From NCBI GenBank assembly GCA_046727855.1, contig JBKPDL010000088.1, forward strand, positions 1 to 54,986: DNA of 54,986 bases, read 5' to 3'. This document shows positions 34,106 through 42,346 of the stretch, one piece after another; position 1 is the stretch's first letter, and each line of letters opens with the position of its first letter. The notes beneath the pieces are model-generated. The model was not told where the DNA came from, did not search any database, and saw only the letters and a program-made list of their open reading frames with translations. The position numbers and the translations under genes are program-made. Source of the stretch: DASPWV01 sp046727855 (GTDB lineage Bacteria; Acidobacteriota; Vicinamibacteria; Vicinamibacterales; UBA2999).

Positions 34106-36598
34106 ATGACCGCAGCCTTGCTTTGCAGCCGCCGTCGCCGCGCGATTGCGCTTCTGGCTATCATCGGAGCGGTGAGCGGAGCACCGCGTGCCTGGGCACA
34201 AACTGCGCAACCTACTGGCACGGGACGTGTCGTCGCGACGATTACGACGCTCGAAGGCAACGTGCGGATGCCGGGAGTCGATGTCGACCTCCGCACCGCC
34301 CCGGACATGACGGTGATTGCGCAGACCACGACCGACGCCGCTGGCCAGGTCACGTTCGCCGACGTGCCCCCGGGTCGATATGTGGTGCATACCGCCCGCG
34401 AGGGGTTCTTCACGAGCGAGTCGGCGCCGTTCGAAGTGCGCAGCGGTGAGAGTGCGCAAGTGCTCCTCGACATTCGATTGACGTTCGTGCTGCCGACGGA
34501 GGAAGTGCGGGCGCCCGCGCCGGCCACCCCGTCACCGTCGCCGACTGATAGTGTGCAGCCCGTGTCGATGAGCGATCTGCTGTCGGGGTCGGTCCTCGAG
34601 CTTACACCGCTCCAGGGTGACGACTTTCAAAGCTTGTTGCCGCTGCTTCCCGGCGTCGTTCGTGGCAGCGATGGCCGCCTGCGCATCAAAGGCGGCAACC
34701 CCACACAGGGCGCGCTGCAGGTCAGCAGCGCGAGCCTGATCGACCCCTCAACGGGCGATTTCGATCTGGAGCTGCCGGGACAAAGCATCGACACGGTTGA
34801 AGTGCTCGCGAACCCGTTCGCCGCGGAGTACGGCCGGTTTACGACGAGCGTCACGCAGATTCGTACGCGGCGCGGGACGAACGAGTGGGAATTCAAGCCC
34901 GGCAATCTGATGCCGCGGTTGCGCTCGGGTTTCCGTATCCGCGGCTTCGAGCCGCGGTTTTCGGTGCGGGGGCCGCTGAAGACGGATCGCGCGTTTTTCG
35001 CCGAGGACGTGCAGTTTCGGTATTTGTTGACCCCGGTCAAAAGTCTTCCCGACGAGCCGGACATCGAGTTGCGCAGCTTCGACGCGTTTACGCGCATCGA
35101 CACCGTTCTCTCGGCGCGGCACATCTTTGGAGGTGGCATCGTCGTGTTTCCGCGCGAGGTCGAGCACGCCACGATGAACACCTTTCGGCCGCCCGAGGTC
35201 GCGCCGGACTTCGACCAGAACGGCGCGTCGCTCGGCATCGTGGATCGCCTCGCGTTTGCTTCCGACGTCGTGCTCGAAACCACCGTCGCCACGCGCTGGT
35301 TCGAAGTTGAGATCGGCGGCAATGGGTCCGGGCCGATGACATATGCGCCGCCAACCCAAAGCGGCACGTTCTTCAACGATCAGGAGCGCAAGGTCAGAAG
35401 CACACAGATCGTGGAGGCGTTGAGTGCCACACGCAACTGGTGGCGCGGCCAGCACGTGGTGAAAATCGGCATCGATCTGCAGCGTTCGTGGTTCGAGGGG
35501 ACGAGTTTCAGCCATCCGCTCGAGATCCGGCGCCTCGACGGATCACTGGCGGAACGAACGGAATTCAGCGGTCCCACCGACCAGGAGATCTATGGTACGG
35601 AGTGGGCGCTGTTTGCCCAGGATCGTTGGCGGATCGGTTCACGCGTCACGCTGGAGCTCGGCATCCGTTCAGATCGCGACGGGATTGTCGAGCACATCAA
35701 CTATTCTCCGCGCGCAGGTGTTGCTATTGGCGTGCTGCCCGAAGGGCGGGCAATCCTTCGCGGCGGTTACGGCAAGTTCGTGCAGCGCACCCCGCTCAAC
35801 GTGGATGCATTCGAGCGCTACGAATCGAGAGTCGTTTCTCGCTTCGATCCCAACGGCGCGCCGCTCGGCCCGCCGGTTGCGTTCCGCAATGATCTTCACG
35901 AGGACCTCCATACGCCGGAGGCACAAGTCGGTAACGTTGAATGGGACCAGCGGTTTGGACGTCGCATGCTGCTGAAGGCTGCGTTCCTCCGTCGCAGCGG
36001 TGCGCACGAGTACATCCTGGTGCCGGAGCCAGCGGCCGGACGCCTGTTCGTGACGACCACCGGCGAGTCACGCTACAAGGAACTCGAGTTGACGGCCCGC
36101 TATCTTGGCGGCGCGCGGCGCGACCTGACGTTCTCGTACGTGTGGGCGAAAGGCACGGCCGATCTCAACAACTACGATCAGTTTTTCGGCAACTTCCGCA
36201 CGCCGATCATCCGCCAGAATGAATATGGATTGATTCCGACCGACGTTCGCCACCGCTTCATCGCGCGCGGGACGATCGGCTTTCCCGGCAAGTGGGATTT
36301 CGCACCGGTCGTCGAGGTGCGATCCGGGTTCCCGTGGTCGGCCGTCAACGAATTCCAGGATTTCGTTGGTCCACGCAACACGGCAGGGCGGCTGCCGACG
36401 GTGCGAACGTTCGACTTCTCACTGTCGCGGCCCTGGCAGTTCAAAAAGTATCGCTTCCGCGCGGGGGTGAAGGTGTACAACACGTTCGGCTCTTCATCCG
36501 CGCGTGATGTGCAGAACAACATCACCTCGCCCGACTACGGCAGCTTTTACAATCCGCTCGAGCGATCGATAGGAGTGATGTTAGGCTCGGCGAGGTAG
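34106..36598 (+). CDS. Oar-like TonB-dependent receptor with carboxypeptidase regulatory domain
   Basis: This is 830 residues from the ATG at 34106. The signal peptide ends at RAWAQ. Residues about 40-125 are a CarboxypepD_reg-like/CNA-B beta-sandwich (GVDVDLRTAPDMTVIAQTTT, then VPPGRYVVHTAREGFF). The plug domain covers about 150-270 (VSSASLIDPSTGDFDLELPG). The barrel is rich in aromatic-ended strands and ends SIGVMLGSAR, so the usual terminal Phe is missing. Oar-type receptors are abundant in Acidobacteriota and import large molecules or pack the surface. There is no TonB box that I can identify. The next gene starts 7 bp downstream. Confidence 0.88.
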   Translation: MTAALLCSRRRRAIALLAIIGAVSGAPRAWAQTAQPTGTGRVVATITTLEGNVRMPGVDVDLRTAPDMTVIAQTTTDAAGQVTFADVPPGRYVVHTAREGFFTSESAPFEVRSGESAQVLLDIRLTFVLPTEEVRAPAPATPSPSPTDSVQPVSMSDLLSGSVLELTPLQGDDFQSLLPLLPGVVRGSDGRLRIKGGNPTQGALQVSSASLIDPSTGDFDLELPGQSIDTVEVLANPFAAEYGRFTTSVTQIRTRRGTNEWEFKPGNLMPRLRSGFRIRGFEPRFSVRGPLKTDRAFFAEDVQFRYLLTPVKSLPDEPDIELRSFDAFTRIDTVLSARHIFGGGIVVFPREVEHATMNTFRPPEVAPDFDQNGASLGIVDRLAFASDVVLETTVATRWFEVEIGGNGSGPMTYAPPTQSGTFFNDQERKVRSTQIVEALSATRNWWRGQHVVKIGIDLQRSWFEGTSFSHPLEIRRLDGSLAERTEFSGPTDQEIYGTEWALFAQDRWRIGSRVTLELGIRSDRDGIVEHINYSPRAGVAIGVLPEGRAILRGGYGKFVQRTPLNVDAFERYESRVVSRFDPNGAPLGPPVAFRNDLHEDLHTPEAQVGNVEWDQRFGRRMLLKAAFLRRSGAHEYILVPEPAAGRLFVTTTGESRYKELELTARYLGGARRDLTFSYVWAKGTADLNNYDQFFGNFRTPIIRQNEYGLIPTDVRHRFIARGTIGFPGKWDFAPVVEVRSGFPWSAVNEFQDFVGPRNTAGRLPTVRTFDFSLSRPWQFKKYRFRAGVKVYNTFGSSSARDVQNNITSPDYGSFYNPLERSIGVMLGSAR

Positions 36599-36605
36599 TG
36601 CGTGC

Positions 36606-37025
36606 GTGGCGGGTGAACATCTCGTCCTGTACGACGGCGTGTGCGGACTGTGCAACGCGCTCGTGCAGTTTCTGCTCCCGCGTGATCGGCGCCGCCTGTT
36701 CGACTACGCATCGTTGCAAAGCGCCACGGGACGGTCGTGGCTCTCGCGCTTCAGCAAAGAACCCGACGATCTCGACACCTTTGCGGTCGTCACCAACTAT
36801 CGTCGCGACCGTCCGGCGATCCTGATCAAAGCGCAGGGTGCGCTGTTTGTCGCCTCGATGCTCGGCCAGCCCTGGCGCTCGGCGACGGTGTTGCGCATCT
36901 TTCCCTGGGCACTCCTCAATGCGGGCTACGATCTGATCGCACGCTACCGCTACCGGATCTTCGGCCGCTCCGACGTATGCGCGCTGCCGCCGGCAACCGA
37001 GCGGGAACGGTTCATCGACGTTTAG
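36606..37025 (+). CDS. DCC-family thiol-disulfide oxidoreductase (DUF393)
   Basis: This 139-residue protein starts at a GTG with GAGG upstream. The family signature is YDGVCGLCN, i.e. Asp10-Gly-Val-Cys13-x-x-Cys16, a thioredoxin-like CxxC site. The rest (DLDTFAVVT, LRIFPWALLNAGYDLIARYRYRIFGR) fits the YuxK/DCC family length. It probably carries out disulfide exchange; the substrate is unknown. It may be co-transcribed with the receptor gene. The long hairpin at 37056-37113 probably ends that transcript. Confidence 0.9.
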   Translation: MAGEHLVLYDGVCGLCNALVQFLLPRDRRRLFDYASLQSATGRSWLSRFSKEPDDLDTFAVVTNYRRDRPAILIKAQGALFVASMLGQPWRSATVLRIFPWALLNAGYDLIARYRYRIFGRSDVCALPPATERERFIDV

Positions 37026-37055
37026 CGGTTGTGCTTGAGTGCAAGCAGCGTCGGT

Positions 37056-37113
37056 GAACTAGCCAAGGGCCCTGCCCTGATATCCGGCTAACTCCGCGGC
37101 CCTTGGCTAGTTC
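37056..37113 (+). terminator. Long hairpin with T-run after the DCC gene
   Basis: Arms GAACTAGCCAAGGGCC (37056-37071) and its exact complement (37098-37113) form a 16-bp stem with a 26-nt loop, followed by TTTTT at 37115-37119. It lies 30 bp after the DCC stop and points the right way for an intrinsic terminator. The loop is long, so a mobile palindrome is an alternative. Confidence 0.6.
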
Positions 37114-37144
37114 TTTTTGTTGGCTTGGCGCGCTCCGCGCGCCG

Positions 37145-37206
37145 TAGACCGTTATGCGGGTCCACAACGCGTACAAAATCCACGTCTGTGGCCGCATAAC
37201 GGTCTA
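37145..37206. repeat. Second long inverted repeat, 15-bp perfect arms
   Basis: TAGACCGTTATGCGG (37145-37159) and CCGCATAACGGTCTA (37192-37206) are exact complements. The 32-nt interior contains a further CCACA/TGTGG pair that extends the stem imperfectly. It is 31 bp after the first hairpin. It has no T-run, so termination is less likely. The rest of 37207-37514 has no gene I can support. Confidence 0.6.
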
Positions 37207-37514
37207 AACGCGCGACGGATGACTCCCGCGCCCTCGCGCGTCGTGCGGCGCCCTGTCGGCACGCGCGTCCACGGATCTTCATGCGTTTCACGGCACGCGA
37301 TCTGGAGGCGCGCCAGCTCATCAGGACGATAACGAGGCGGATGGGCGCAGCTGAGCGCGGAGCTCGCGGTGCAGCATCACCGCATGTGTATGAAGAGCAG
37401 CGCGCGGCGGACAACGTTGCGAAAGCTCCACGCCGGTCTGCGACTCACGACAGTCGTCGTCGGCGCTCGCGGTGCTCTATCTGTACGCGATCTGGCATTA
37501 ACACATCGGGCTAG

Positions 37515-37552
37515 GCGGGGACGGAGGTCGCTAGCGGGGACGGAGGTCGCTA
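37515..37552 (+). repeat. Two tandem 19-bp units
   Basis: The unit GCGGGGACGGAGGTCGCTA is repeated exactly at 37515-37533 and 37534-37552. The second unit contains the stop codon of the CcdC gene. It is a short tandem duplication of unknown meaning. Confidence 0.6.
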
Positions 37553-38014
37553 GCCCGCCAGCTTTCGGTACTCGATCCACATCCATGCCCGCCAGCGCGC
37601 AATCATCCCAAAGGCCAGCATGAAAAAGACGCCCGCGGTCTGGCGCGCCGGCAGGATGTGACCAACGTAATTGCGAAGCAGCAGTCTCACTGCAACGAGC
37701 GCGAGCAGGATGCCGAGAAAGGCGCGCGACCGCTGCATCATCACCGCGTCGCCTTGCCGCGCCAGCCGCGTTGAGCGCACCAAGGGAATCGCGAGCAGCA
37801 GCGCGCCGGCGCCAAGCGCGCCGAGCGCCCATGGCCAGGAGATGCGGAAGTCGGGCAGCAGAAACATGCCGAAGCCGGAGCTCATGCCAAGCGGCGGCAG
37901 AAGAATCGAACGCGGAGAAACGGGCCGCCGGGTCTCGCGCACGCGCCACGCGAGCAGCAGCGCCGCGCCGGCAGCGGTCGCGAGACCAGGCAGCCAATAG
38001 GAGAGATCGGGCAT
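37550..38014 (-). CDS. CcdC-like membrane protein (DUF1453)
   Basis: This 154-residue protein has four to five membrane helices: about 8-23, 39-52, 60-80 and 98-116, with a last one near 125-140. The family blocks are PPLGMSSGFGMFLLPDFRISWPWAL, IPLVRSTRLARQGDAVMMQRSRAFLGIL and RNYVGHILPARQTAGVFFMLAFGM. The CcdC family takes its name from its association with cytochrome c maturation in Bacillus, but its biochemical role is not settled. No other cytochrome c maturation gene is nearby, although the downstream gene at 39709 encodes a CxxCH protein. The stop lies in a tandem repeat. Confidence 0.85.
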   Translation of the reverse strand: MPDLSYWLPGLATAAGAALLLAWRVRETRRPVSPRSILLPPLGMSSGFGMFLLPDFRISWPWALGALGAGALLLAIPLVRSTRLARQGDAVMMQRSRAFLGILLALVAVRLLLRNYVGHILPARQTAGVFFMLAFGMIARWRAWMWIEYRKLAG

Positions 38015-38020
38015 CAGCCG

Positions 38021-38132
38021 TCAGGCGGCCGTCCTCAGCACCACCTTGAGGCAATCATCCTGTTTTTCATTGAACATCGCAAAGCCCTTCGGCGCCTTGT
38101 CCCACTTGTGATCGAGGAGGCGCGTGCAATGG
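38021..38132 (-). pseudogene. 3' fragment of a zinc-dependent alcohol dehydrogenase
   Basis: The minus-strand frame reads LDHKWDKAPKGFAMFNEKQDDCLKVVLRTAA and then stops at 38021. This is the normal C-terminus of zinc-dependent alcohol/formaldehyde dehydrogenases (APxGFxxFNxKxDxCxKVVL). The rest of the ~390-residue gene is absent: upstream of 38132 the next gene begins. It was probably cut by a deletion joining it to the DUF1028 gene. Confidence 0.7.
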
Positions 38133-38177
38133 CGAGACCAGGTTTTGTATCATTCCGCGGCGTCCCGAGGAGCAGTC

Positions 38178-39017
38178 ATGCGTAGATCCACTCTTGTTCT
38201 CGTTGTTCTGTTGGCGTGCCCGTCGAGTGTGTTTGCCACGTGGTCCGTCATTGCCGTCGATCGCAGCACCGGTCGCGTGGTCATCGCCTCCGCTACGTGC
38301 GTCGATCGCGACGATCAGTTTCTGATGGGCGTGCAGGCGGTGGTCGTTCCCGGCAAAGGCGTCGCGGCGTGCCAGGCCGCCGTGGACAACACGCATCAGA
38401 ATCAGATGCTGGTATTCCGCGAGCTGCAGAAGGGAATCGATCCGAACGCGATCATCGAGCTGCTCAGTAGCGACCCGGCCTATCAGAGCCGGCAGTTCGG
38501 CATTCTCGATTTGCAGGGACGTATGGCGGGACACTCGGGCTTGAGCAACGGCTACGTCACGCAGGACCTCCAAGGCCAGGCCCCCGGCACCGACATCTTC
38601 TACTCGATTCAAGGCAACATCCTGCGGCCGGGACAAGTCGTGCCGAACGCGGTGCAGGCGTTCATCAACACGCAGGGCGCCATCACTGATCGGGTGATGG
38701 CCGCCATGGAAGCCGCCGACGGCTCGGGCGGTGACAGTCGCTGCACATGCCCGCCGTGGCCGTCCGACGGGTCGAAGCCGAAGATTCCATGCGACCAGAG
38801 AACGTCGCACGTCGCCTACATCCTGATGGCAGAGAAGACCGATAGCAATGGCGACTCACACAACAACGGCAAATACACCATGTACATAACGGTGTCACAG
38901 CCTGGAGCCGACAAGGGACCAAACGCGATCAAGGAAGGCGAGAATCTCAACCCCGTGAGGACGCTGCGGATGCGATACGACCAGTGGCGTAAGACGCAAG
39001 CGGCATCGTTCAGATAG
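38178..39017 (+). CDS. DUF1028 family secreted protein (Ntn-hydrolase-like)
   Basis: The ATG at 38178 with GAGGAG upstream gives 279 residues; the earlier codons overlap the dehydrogenase fragment. The signal peptide ends at VFA. The mature protein starts at Thr-Trp-Ser (ATWSVIAVDRSTGRVVIASAT), a layout typical of DUF1028, where the exposed N-terminal residue may be the nucleophile as in Ntn hydrolases. FGILDLQGRMAGHSG and the QGNIL region near residue 155 are family features. The reaction is not known. It lies 12 bp before the PEBP gene. Confidence 0.88.
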   Translation: MRRSTLVLVVLLACPSSVFATWSVIAVDRSTGRVVIASATCVDRDDQFLMGVQAVVVPGKGVAACQAAVDNTHQNQMLVFRELQKGIDPNAIIELLSSDPAYQSRQFGILDLQGRMAGHSGLSNGYVTQDLQGQAPGTDIFYSIQGNILRPGQVVPNAVQAFINTQGAITDRVMAAMEAADGSGGDSRCTCPPWPSDGSKPKIPCDQRTSHVAYILMAEKTDSNGDSHNNGKYTMYITVSQPGADKGPNAIKEGENLNPVRTLRMRYDQWRKTQAASFR

Positions 39018-39029
39018 TCAGCACGACCC

Positions 39030-39665
39030 ATGCGACTCGCGATCATCGTGGCTCTCGTCTCTGCGGCTGTGTTGGCCGGTGCGGCACAAAATCCGCCCGG
39101 CGGCAATGCATCCCCTATCGCGCCTGGTTCGCAGCCCGGCGGCCGAGGCGGGCGGGGAGGCGGCCGTGGCGGCGTGCAGGCGATGACGTTGAGCACGACA
39201 GCGTGGCCTGACGGCGGTCAGATTCCCGCCAAGCACGCGCAGACCGGCGAGGAGGCATCACCTCCATTGACGTGGACCAACGTGCCCGATGGGACGATGA
39301 GCTTCGTGCTGATCGTTCACGATCTCGATGCGGCCGTCGGCAGCGGCACCGATGACCTGCTGCATTGGATGGTGTGGAACATCCCTGGCGAGGCGAGAGG
39401 TCTGCCGGAGAAAGTGGCGCAGGGAGCGCAATTGCCCGACGGCTCGCGCCAGATCAGCGCGAGCGGTCCGTACTATCGCGGCCCCGGCGCGTTGGCGTCA
39501 GGCCCGGTGCATCACTATGTGTTCGAGCTCTTCGCGCTCGACTCGATGATCGACGTCGCACCGGTTGGACTGTCGCCGCCGCTGACGCGCGCAGCAGTGG
39601 TTGCCGCGATGGCAGGGCACATCCGAGGTAAAGGGGCTTACACCGGTTTATTTCGAAGGCCGTGA
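39030..39665 (+). CDS. PEBP/YbhB-type phosphatidylethanolamine-binding-like protein
   Basis: This 211-residue protein has a signal peptide (1-18), a Gly/Arg-rich linker (GGRGGRGGGRGG) and a PEBP domain from about 50. Key blocks are EASPPLTWTNVPDG, VLIVHDLDAAVG, LLHWMVWNIP, SGPYYRGPGA and HHYVFELFALD, which make the anion-binding pocket. Bacterial members are linked to small-molecule or phosphate binding; none of the nearby genes fixes the ligand. The stop directly abuts a family B palindrome. Confidence 0.93.
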   Translation: MRLAIIVALVSAAVLAGAAQNPPGGNASPIAPGSQPGGRGGRGGGRGGVQAMTLSTTAWPDGGQIPAKHAQTGEEASPPLTWTNVPDGTMSFVLIVHDLDAAVGSGTDDLLHWMVWNIPGEARGLPEKVAQGAQLPDGSRQISASGPYYRGPGALASGPVHHYVFELFALDSMIDVAPVGLSPPLTRAAVVAAMAGHIRGKGAYTGLFRRP

Positions 39666-39666
39666 C

Positions 39667-39688
39667 CGGCCGGCCTCAAGGCCGGCCG
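39667..39688. repeat. Palindromic repeat, family B, copy 1
   Basis: CGGCCGGCCT-ca-AGGCCGGCCG has perfect 10-bp arms and a 2-nt loop. It starts 2 bp after the PEBP stop. With copy 2 at 39719 it sits between two convergent genes and may stop transcription from both sides. Confidence 0.75.
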
Positions 39689-39708
39689 TTACAGGAGATG
39701 GCTTAGGG

Positions 39709-40932
39709 TCACCTGTCGCGGCCGACCTTTAGGCCGGCCGGATCACTAACAGTTCCGAAAAACCCGATCATCATTTCATCCCAGGTCTGATCGCCCCAGC
39801 GGACTTCCTTTGTCGGATCGGGATTGAACTTGTTGCCCGGCGAGTTGTCGTAATGCGCGATCACTTCGAGCTGGGTGCCTTTCGGCATCACTCGCGGCTC
39901 GGCGAGCTGATACGTGATCTGCCAGTCGAAGTTGTAGCGTGGGACCGACAACAACGTCTCCGTTGTACCGTCGGGAAACCGCGCAATATAGGTCATGTCC
40001 TTGCCGCGGTAATGCATATGCGGCGTCATCGACGTGAGTAGCGTGTCTTCGTTGAACGTATAGGTGGCCTTCACTTCGTGATTCGGCGCACCTGCCGGAA
40101 TGTGCAAGCGGAAGTTGAGTGCCATGCCCCCGCCCGCCATTTTGGCCGGCGGCTCCTTCGCGAAAATCAATCCGATGCTGGTACGATCGGTCGCTTCGAC
40201 GCCGTTGGTCGTGTAATGCATCTGCAGCACGATCTCCGAATCGGCGCGCAGCAGCCGCGCAATGCCGTCGCCGAACACAACGCCTGGTTTGTTCGGCGTC
40301 GTGCCACCGATGTTGGTGCGTCCGAGCGGACTCCCACGTCCGGTGGTGCCACGCGGCTGGGTGTAGGCAATCACATGATGCACGTGCGCGCGCGAGCCGG
40401 GCTTGATCTCGATTGCCTTGATCCACTTGTCTTCGCTGAAGTTGGTGGGAATCCTGATGTATTCGTAGGGAATTGTCCCCGACGCGGGAATCCAATAGTC
40501 CTCGACCATCGTCAGCACGGCGTCGGGTTTCCCAATTGTCCAGCCGTCGACGAACTCAGGAGGCTTCGGCAGATCCCGGTCGTTTCCTTTTGGCGCGCCG
40601 CCGTCAACCCACGCCACGATGGTGTCGATCTCGGCTTGTGACAGGCGGGGGTCGTTCTTGAAGTGACCGATGGCGGGATCTGCACCCCACGGCGGCATCT
40701 CGCGCGCAACCACCCGCTGTTTGATCGCGCGCGCCCACGGCCGTGCCTCGTCGTATTTCATCAACGACATCGGCGCGAACATTGTCGGGCGGTGGCACTC
40801 GACGCAGTGCTCGTAAAAGATCGGCGCCACGTCCTTGGTGAACGTCGCGGTTGCCCGCGCTTCGCCCGCTGACGCGGCGGATGCCACGATCAACACCGAC
40901 GCCACGGCGGGTGCAGCCAGCATGCTTCGCAT
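39709..40932 (-). CDS. Cytochrome c / copper type II monooxygenase-like fusion protein
   Basis: This is 407 residues with a signal peptide ending at ASAG. Residues about 30-110 are a cytochrome c-like domain with Cys43-Val-Glu-Cys46-His47 (EHCVECHRP) and a Met-Pro-Pro-Trp ligand region. Residues about 145-395 resemble the PHM-type copper monooxygenase fold: HVHHVIAYT, LQMHYTTNG, MTPHMHYRGKDM and LEVIAHYDNSPGN supply the copper His/Met. The protein probably binds heme and two coppers in the periplasm and oxidises an unknown substrate. It is 9 bp behind the glycosidase gene, in the same direction. Its last residues derive from a dispersed palindrome. Confidence 0.85.
   Translation of the reverse strand: MRSMLAAPAVASVLIVASAASAGEARATATFTKDVAPIFYEHCVECHRPTMFAPMSLMKYDEARPWARAIKQRVVAREMPPWGADPAIGHFKNDPRLSQAEIDTIVAWVDGGAPKGNDRDLPKPPEFVDGWTIGKPDAVLTMVEDYWIPASGTIPYEYIRIPTNFSEDKWIKAIEIKPGSRAHVHHVIAYTQPRGTTGRGSPLGRTNIGGTTPNKPGVVFGDGIARLLRADSEIVLQMHYTTNGVEATDRTSIGLIFAKEPPAKMAGGGMALNFRLHIPAGAPNHEVKATYTFNEDTLLTSMTPHMHYRGKDMTYIARFPDGTTETLLSVPRYNFDWQITYQLAEPRVMPKGTQLEVIAHYDNSPGNKFNPDPTKEVRWGDQTWDEMMIGFFGTVSDPAGLKVGRDR
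39719..39740. repeat. Palindromic repeat, family B, copy 2, inside a coding end
   Basis: CGGCCGACCT-tt-AGGCCGGCCG has 9 of 10 matching arm positions. It codes for part of the last residues (PAGLKVGR) of the monooxygenase gene on the minus strand, so the repeat is read as protein there. Confidence 0.75.
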
Positions 40933-40941
40933 GCGGAGATT

Positions 40942-42087
40942 CTACTGCTGCTTCGGGAGGACGAGAATGGCGTCGCTGACCGGCCGTTCGCCGGTCGGAT
41001 CGGAGGGGCGATTCACCACCGAACCATCGACGACCATCGTGGTGGATCCGCCGCCATCCAGGTTGATTGCGTCGACCGCGCCGAATTCGAGCATGAGGCG
41101 GGCGAGCTCGTCGAGCGACATGCCGATGCTGAGGTTGGGCTGACGCCCATCGACGGTGGCGAGCAGCGCACGTCCGTCGGTGAGCGCGGCGATGGCCGTG
41201 CGCGGATGGCGGTCGGTGGCGAAGTTCGGCGCCATGCTCTCGCGATTCGCAGTGATGTCCACTCGTCCCGCAGTCACGATGATCGGTCCCGCTCCGAGAA
41301 TGTCTTCGGCGTTGCTCCACGGATTGTCGGCGTCGGGGTCGACCGGCTTCAGTTTCATCGACACGGTCACGTGGGCGCCGGGCACGAGCTGCTTGCGTGC
41401 CCAGTCGCGGGCCGTGCCCGTGGCGGACAACACGAAGCCGTCCGCTGGAATGCGGCTGCTGCCGGCGTTCTCGCGGATCGTTTCGACGCGATTGCGACGA
41501 ACGATCACTTCGGTTCCGCGTCCGTCGGTGAGCGTGGTGGAGTGAAACTCTGGTGTGAAGACCACCACGTCATTCGGTCCGCGCGCGCGATTCACGCCGT
41601 TGAGCGCGCGCTTACGGCCCGCGACGTCGACTTCCGCTTCCCATGCGACATGTCCCATGGCCAGCCGAGTGGTATTTCCCGTCCGCGCCAGGCCGACGGC
41701 GGCGCGCCCCCGATCGGGCTCGCTCAAGATCTTGCCGTCGATCTGGAGCGTACCAGTGGAGTCGCCGCCAAACGTGCCGGTCATCCGAAAGTAGCCGCCA
41801 TTGATGGCCGCGATCGCACCGTGCCGCTCGGCCATCGACTTGACCGTCTCGAGGCCAACGGCATCGTCGAGCGCGTGCACCACGTCGAGGCGCGCCAACG
41901 TCGGATCGATGCGCACAAGGTTGATGTTCCAGGGACCGGCATTTCCAGCGGCGTCTGTGTCGCGAATGATTTGCGCGTGCTCGACGCCGGCGGCCACCGC
42001 CCGCCAGAGTACCGGCTTCTCCTGCGCCAGCAGAAGAAGTGTGACCACCGCGACGGCGGCAGCGGCCGACGCGCTGACTTTTTTCAT
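40942..42087 (-). CDS. Phosphodiester glycosidase family protein (NAGPA-like)
   Basis: This 381-residue protein starts MKKVSASAAAAVAVVTLLLLA, a signal peptide. The NAGPA/DUF2233 blocks are GAIAAINGGYF, a substrate-loop region, HPRTAIAALTDGRALLATVDGR and the C-terminal AINLDGGGSTTMVVDG. Relatives remove N-acetylglucosamine from phosphodiesters (human uncovering enzyme) or act on exopolysaccharide. It probably works in the periplasm on a sugar phosphodiester. It may be co-transcribed with the monooxygenase gene. Confidence 0.92.
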   Translation of the reverse strand: MKKVSASAAAAVAVVTLLLLAQEKPVLWRAVAAGVEHAQIIRDTDAAGNAGPWNINLVRIDPTLARLDVVHALDDAVGLETVKSMAERHGAIAAINGGYFRMTGTFGGDSTGTLQIDGKILSEPDRGRAAVGLARTGNTTRLAMGHVAWEAEVDVAGRKRALNGVNRARGPNDVVVFTPEFHSTTLTDGRGTEVIVRRNRVETIRENAGSSRIPADGFVLSATGTARDWARKQLVPGAHVTVSMKLKPVDPDADNPWSNAEDILGAGPIIVTAGRVDITANRESMAPNFATDRHPRTAIAALTDGRALLATVDGRQPNLSIGMSLDELARLMLEFGAVDAINLDGGGSTTMVVDGSVVNRPSDPTGERPVSDAILVLPKQQ

Positions 42088-42262
42088 CCGAATCGAGCGA
42101 TCATGTCACTACTCGAGCGCCAGCCCCGCCGCGATTTTTTCCTTGAACTTCTTGGCGCCAGCGGCGCTTTAGACTTTTGCGTTTTGGCTTTGCGGGAGCA
42201 AAACGGCTGCGTGCTCTTCACTGCACCCTCAGCTCGCCACGATCAAAAGAGCAGCACCGTTT
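42088..42262. other. Intergenic stretch upstream of the glycosidase
   Basis: Between the glycosidase start and the phased repeats there is no supported gene. One minus-strand fragment (AAGAKKFKEKIAAGLALE) could be a lost 3' end, but it is only 18 codons long. Confidence 0.4.
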
Positions 42263-42346
42263 ATCTGCGTTTTATCTGCGTCTTATCTGCGCTCTATCTG
42301 CGTCCTGTCTTTATCTGCGTCTCATCTGCGGCTGTCTTTATCTGCG
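42263..42346 (-). repeat. Phased CGCAGAT repeats
   Basis: ATCTGCG (CGCAGAT on the minus strand) occurs seven times, starting at 42263, 42274, 42285, 42296, 42313, 42324 and 42340. The first four are exactly 11 bp apart, the others 11, 16 or 17. The surrounding bases (TTTATCTGCGT) are also partly conserved. The repeats supply the last codons and stop of the esterase gene. Similar short repeats are scattered in other phyla; their role is unclear. Confidence 0.75.

Noticed and set aside
37117..37514. Short frames in the hairpin region
   Set aside because: All are Arg/Ala rich, overlap each other on both strands and have no homology that I recognise.
42263..42346. CRISPR array
   Set aside because: The repeat unit is 7-11 bp with no unique spacers of regular length, and no cas genes are present.
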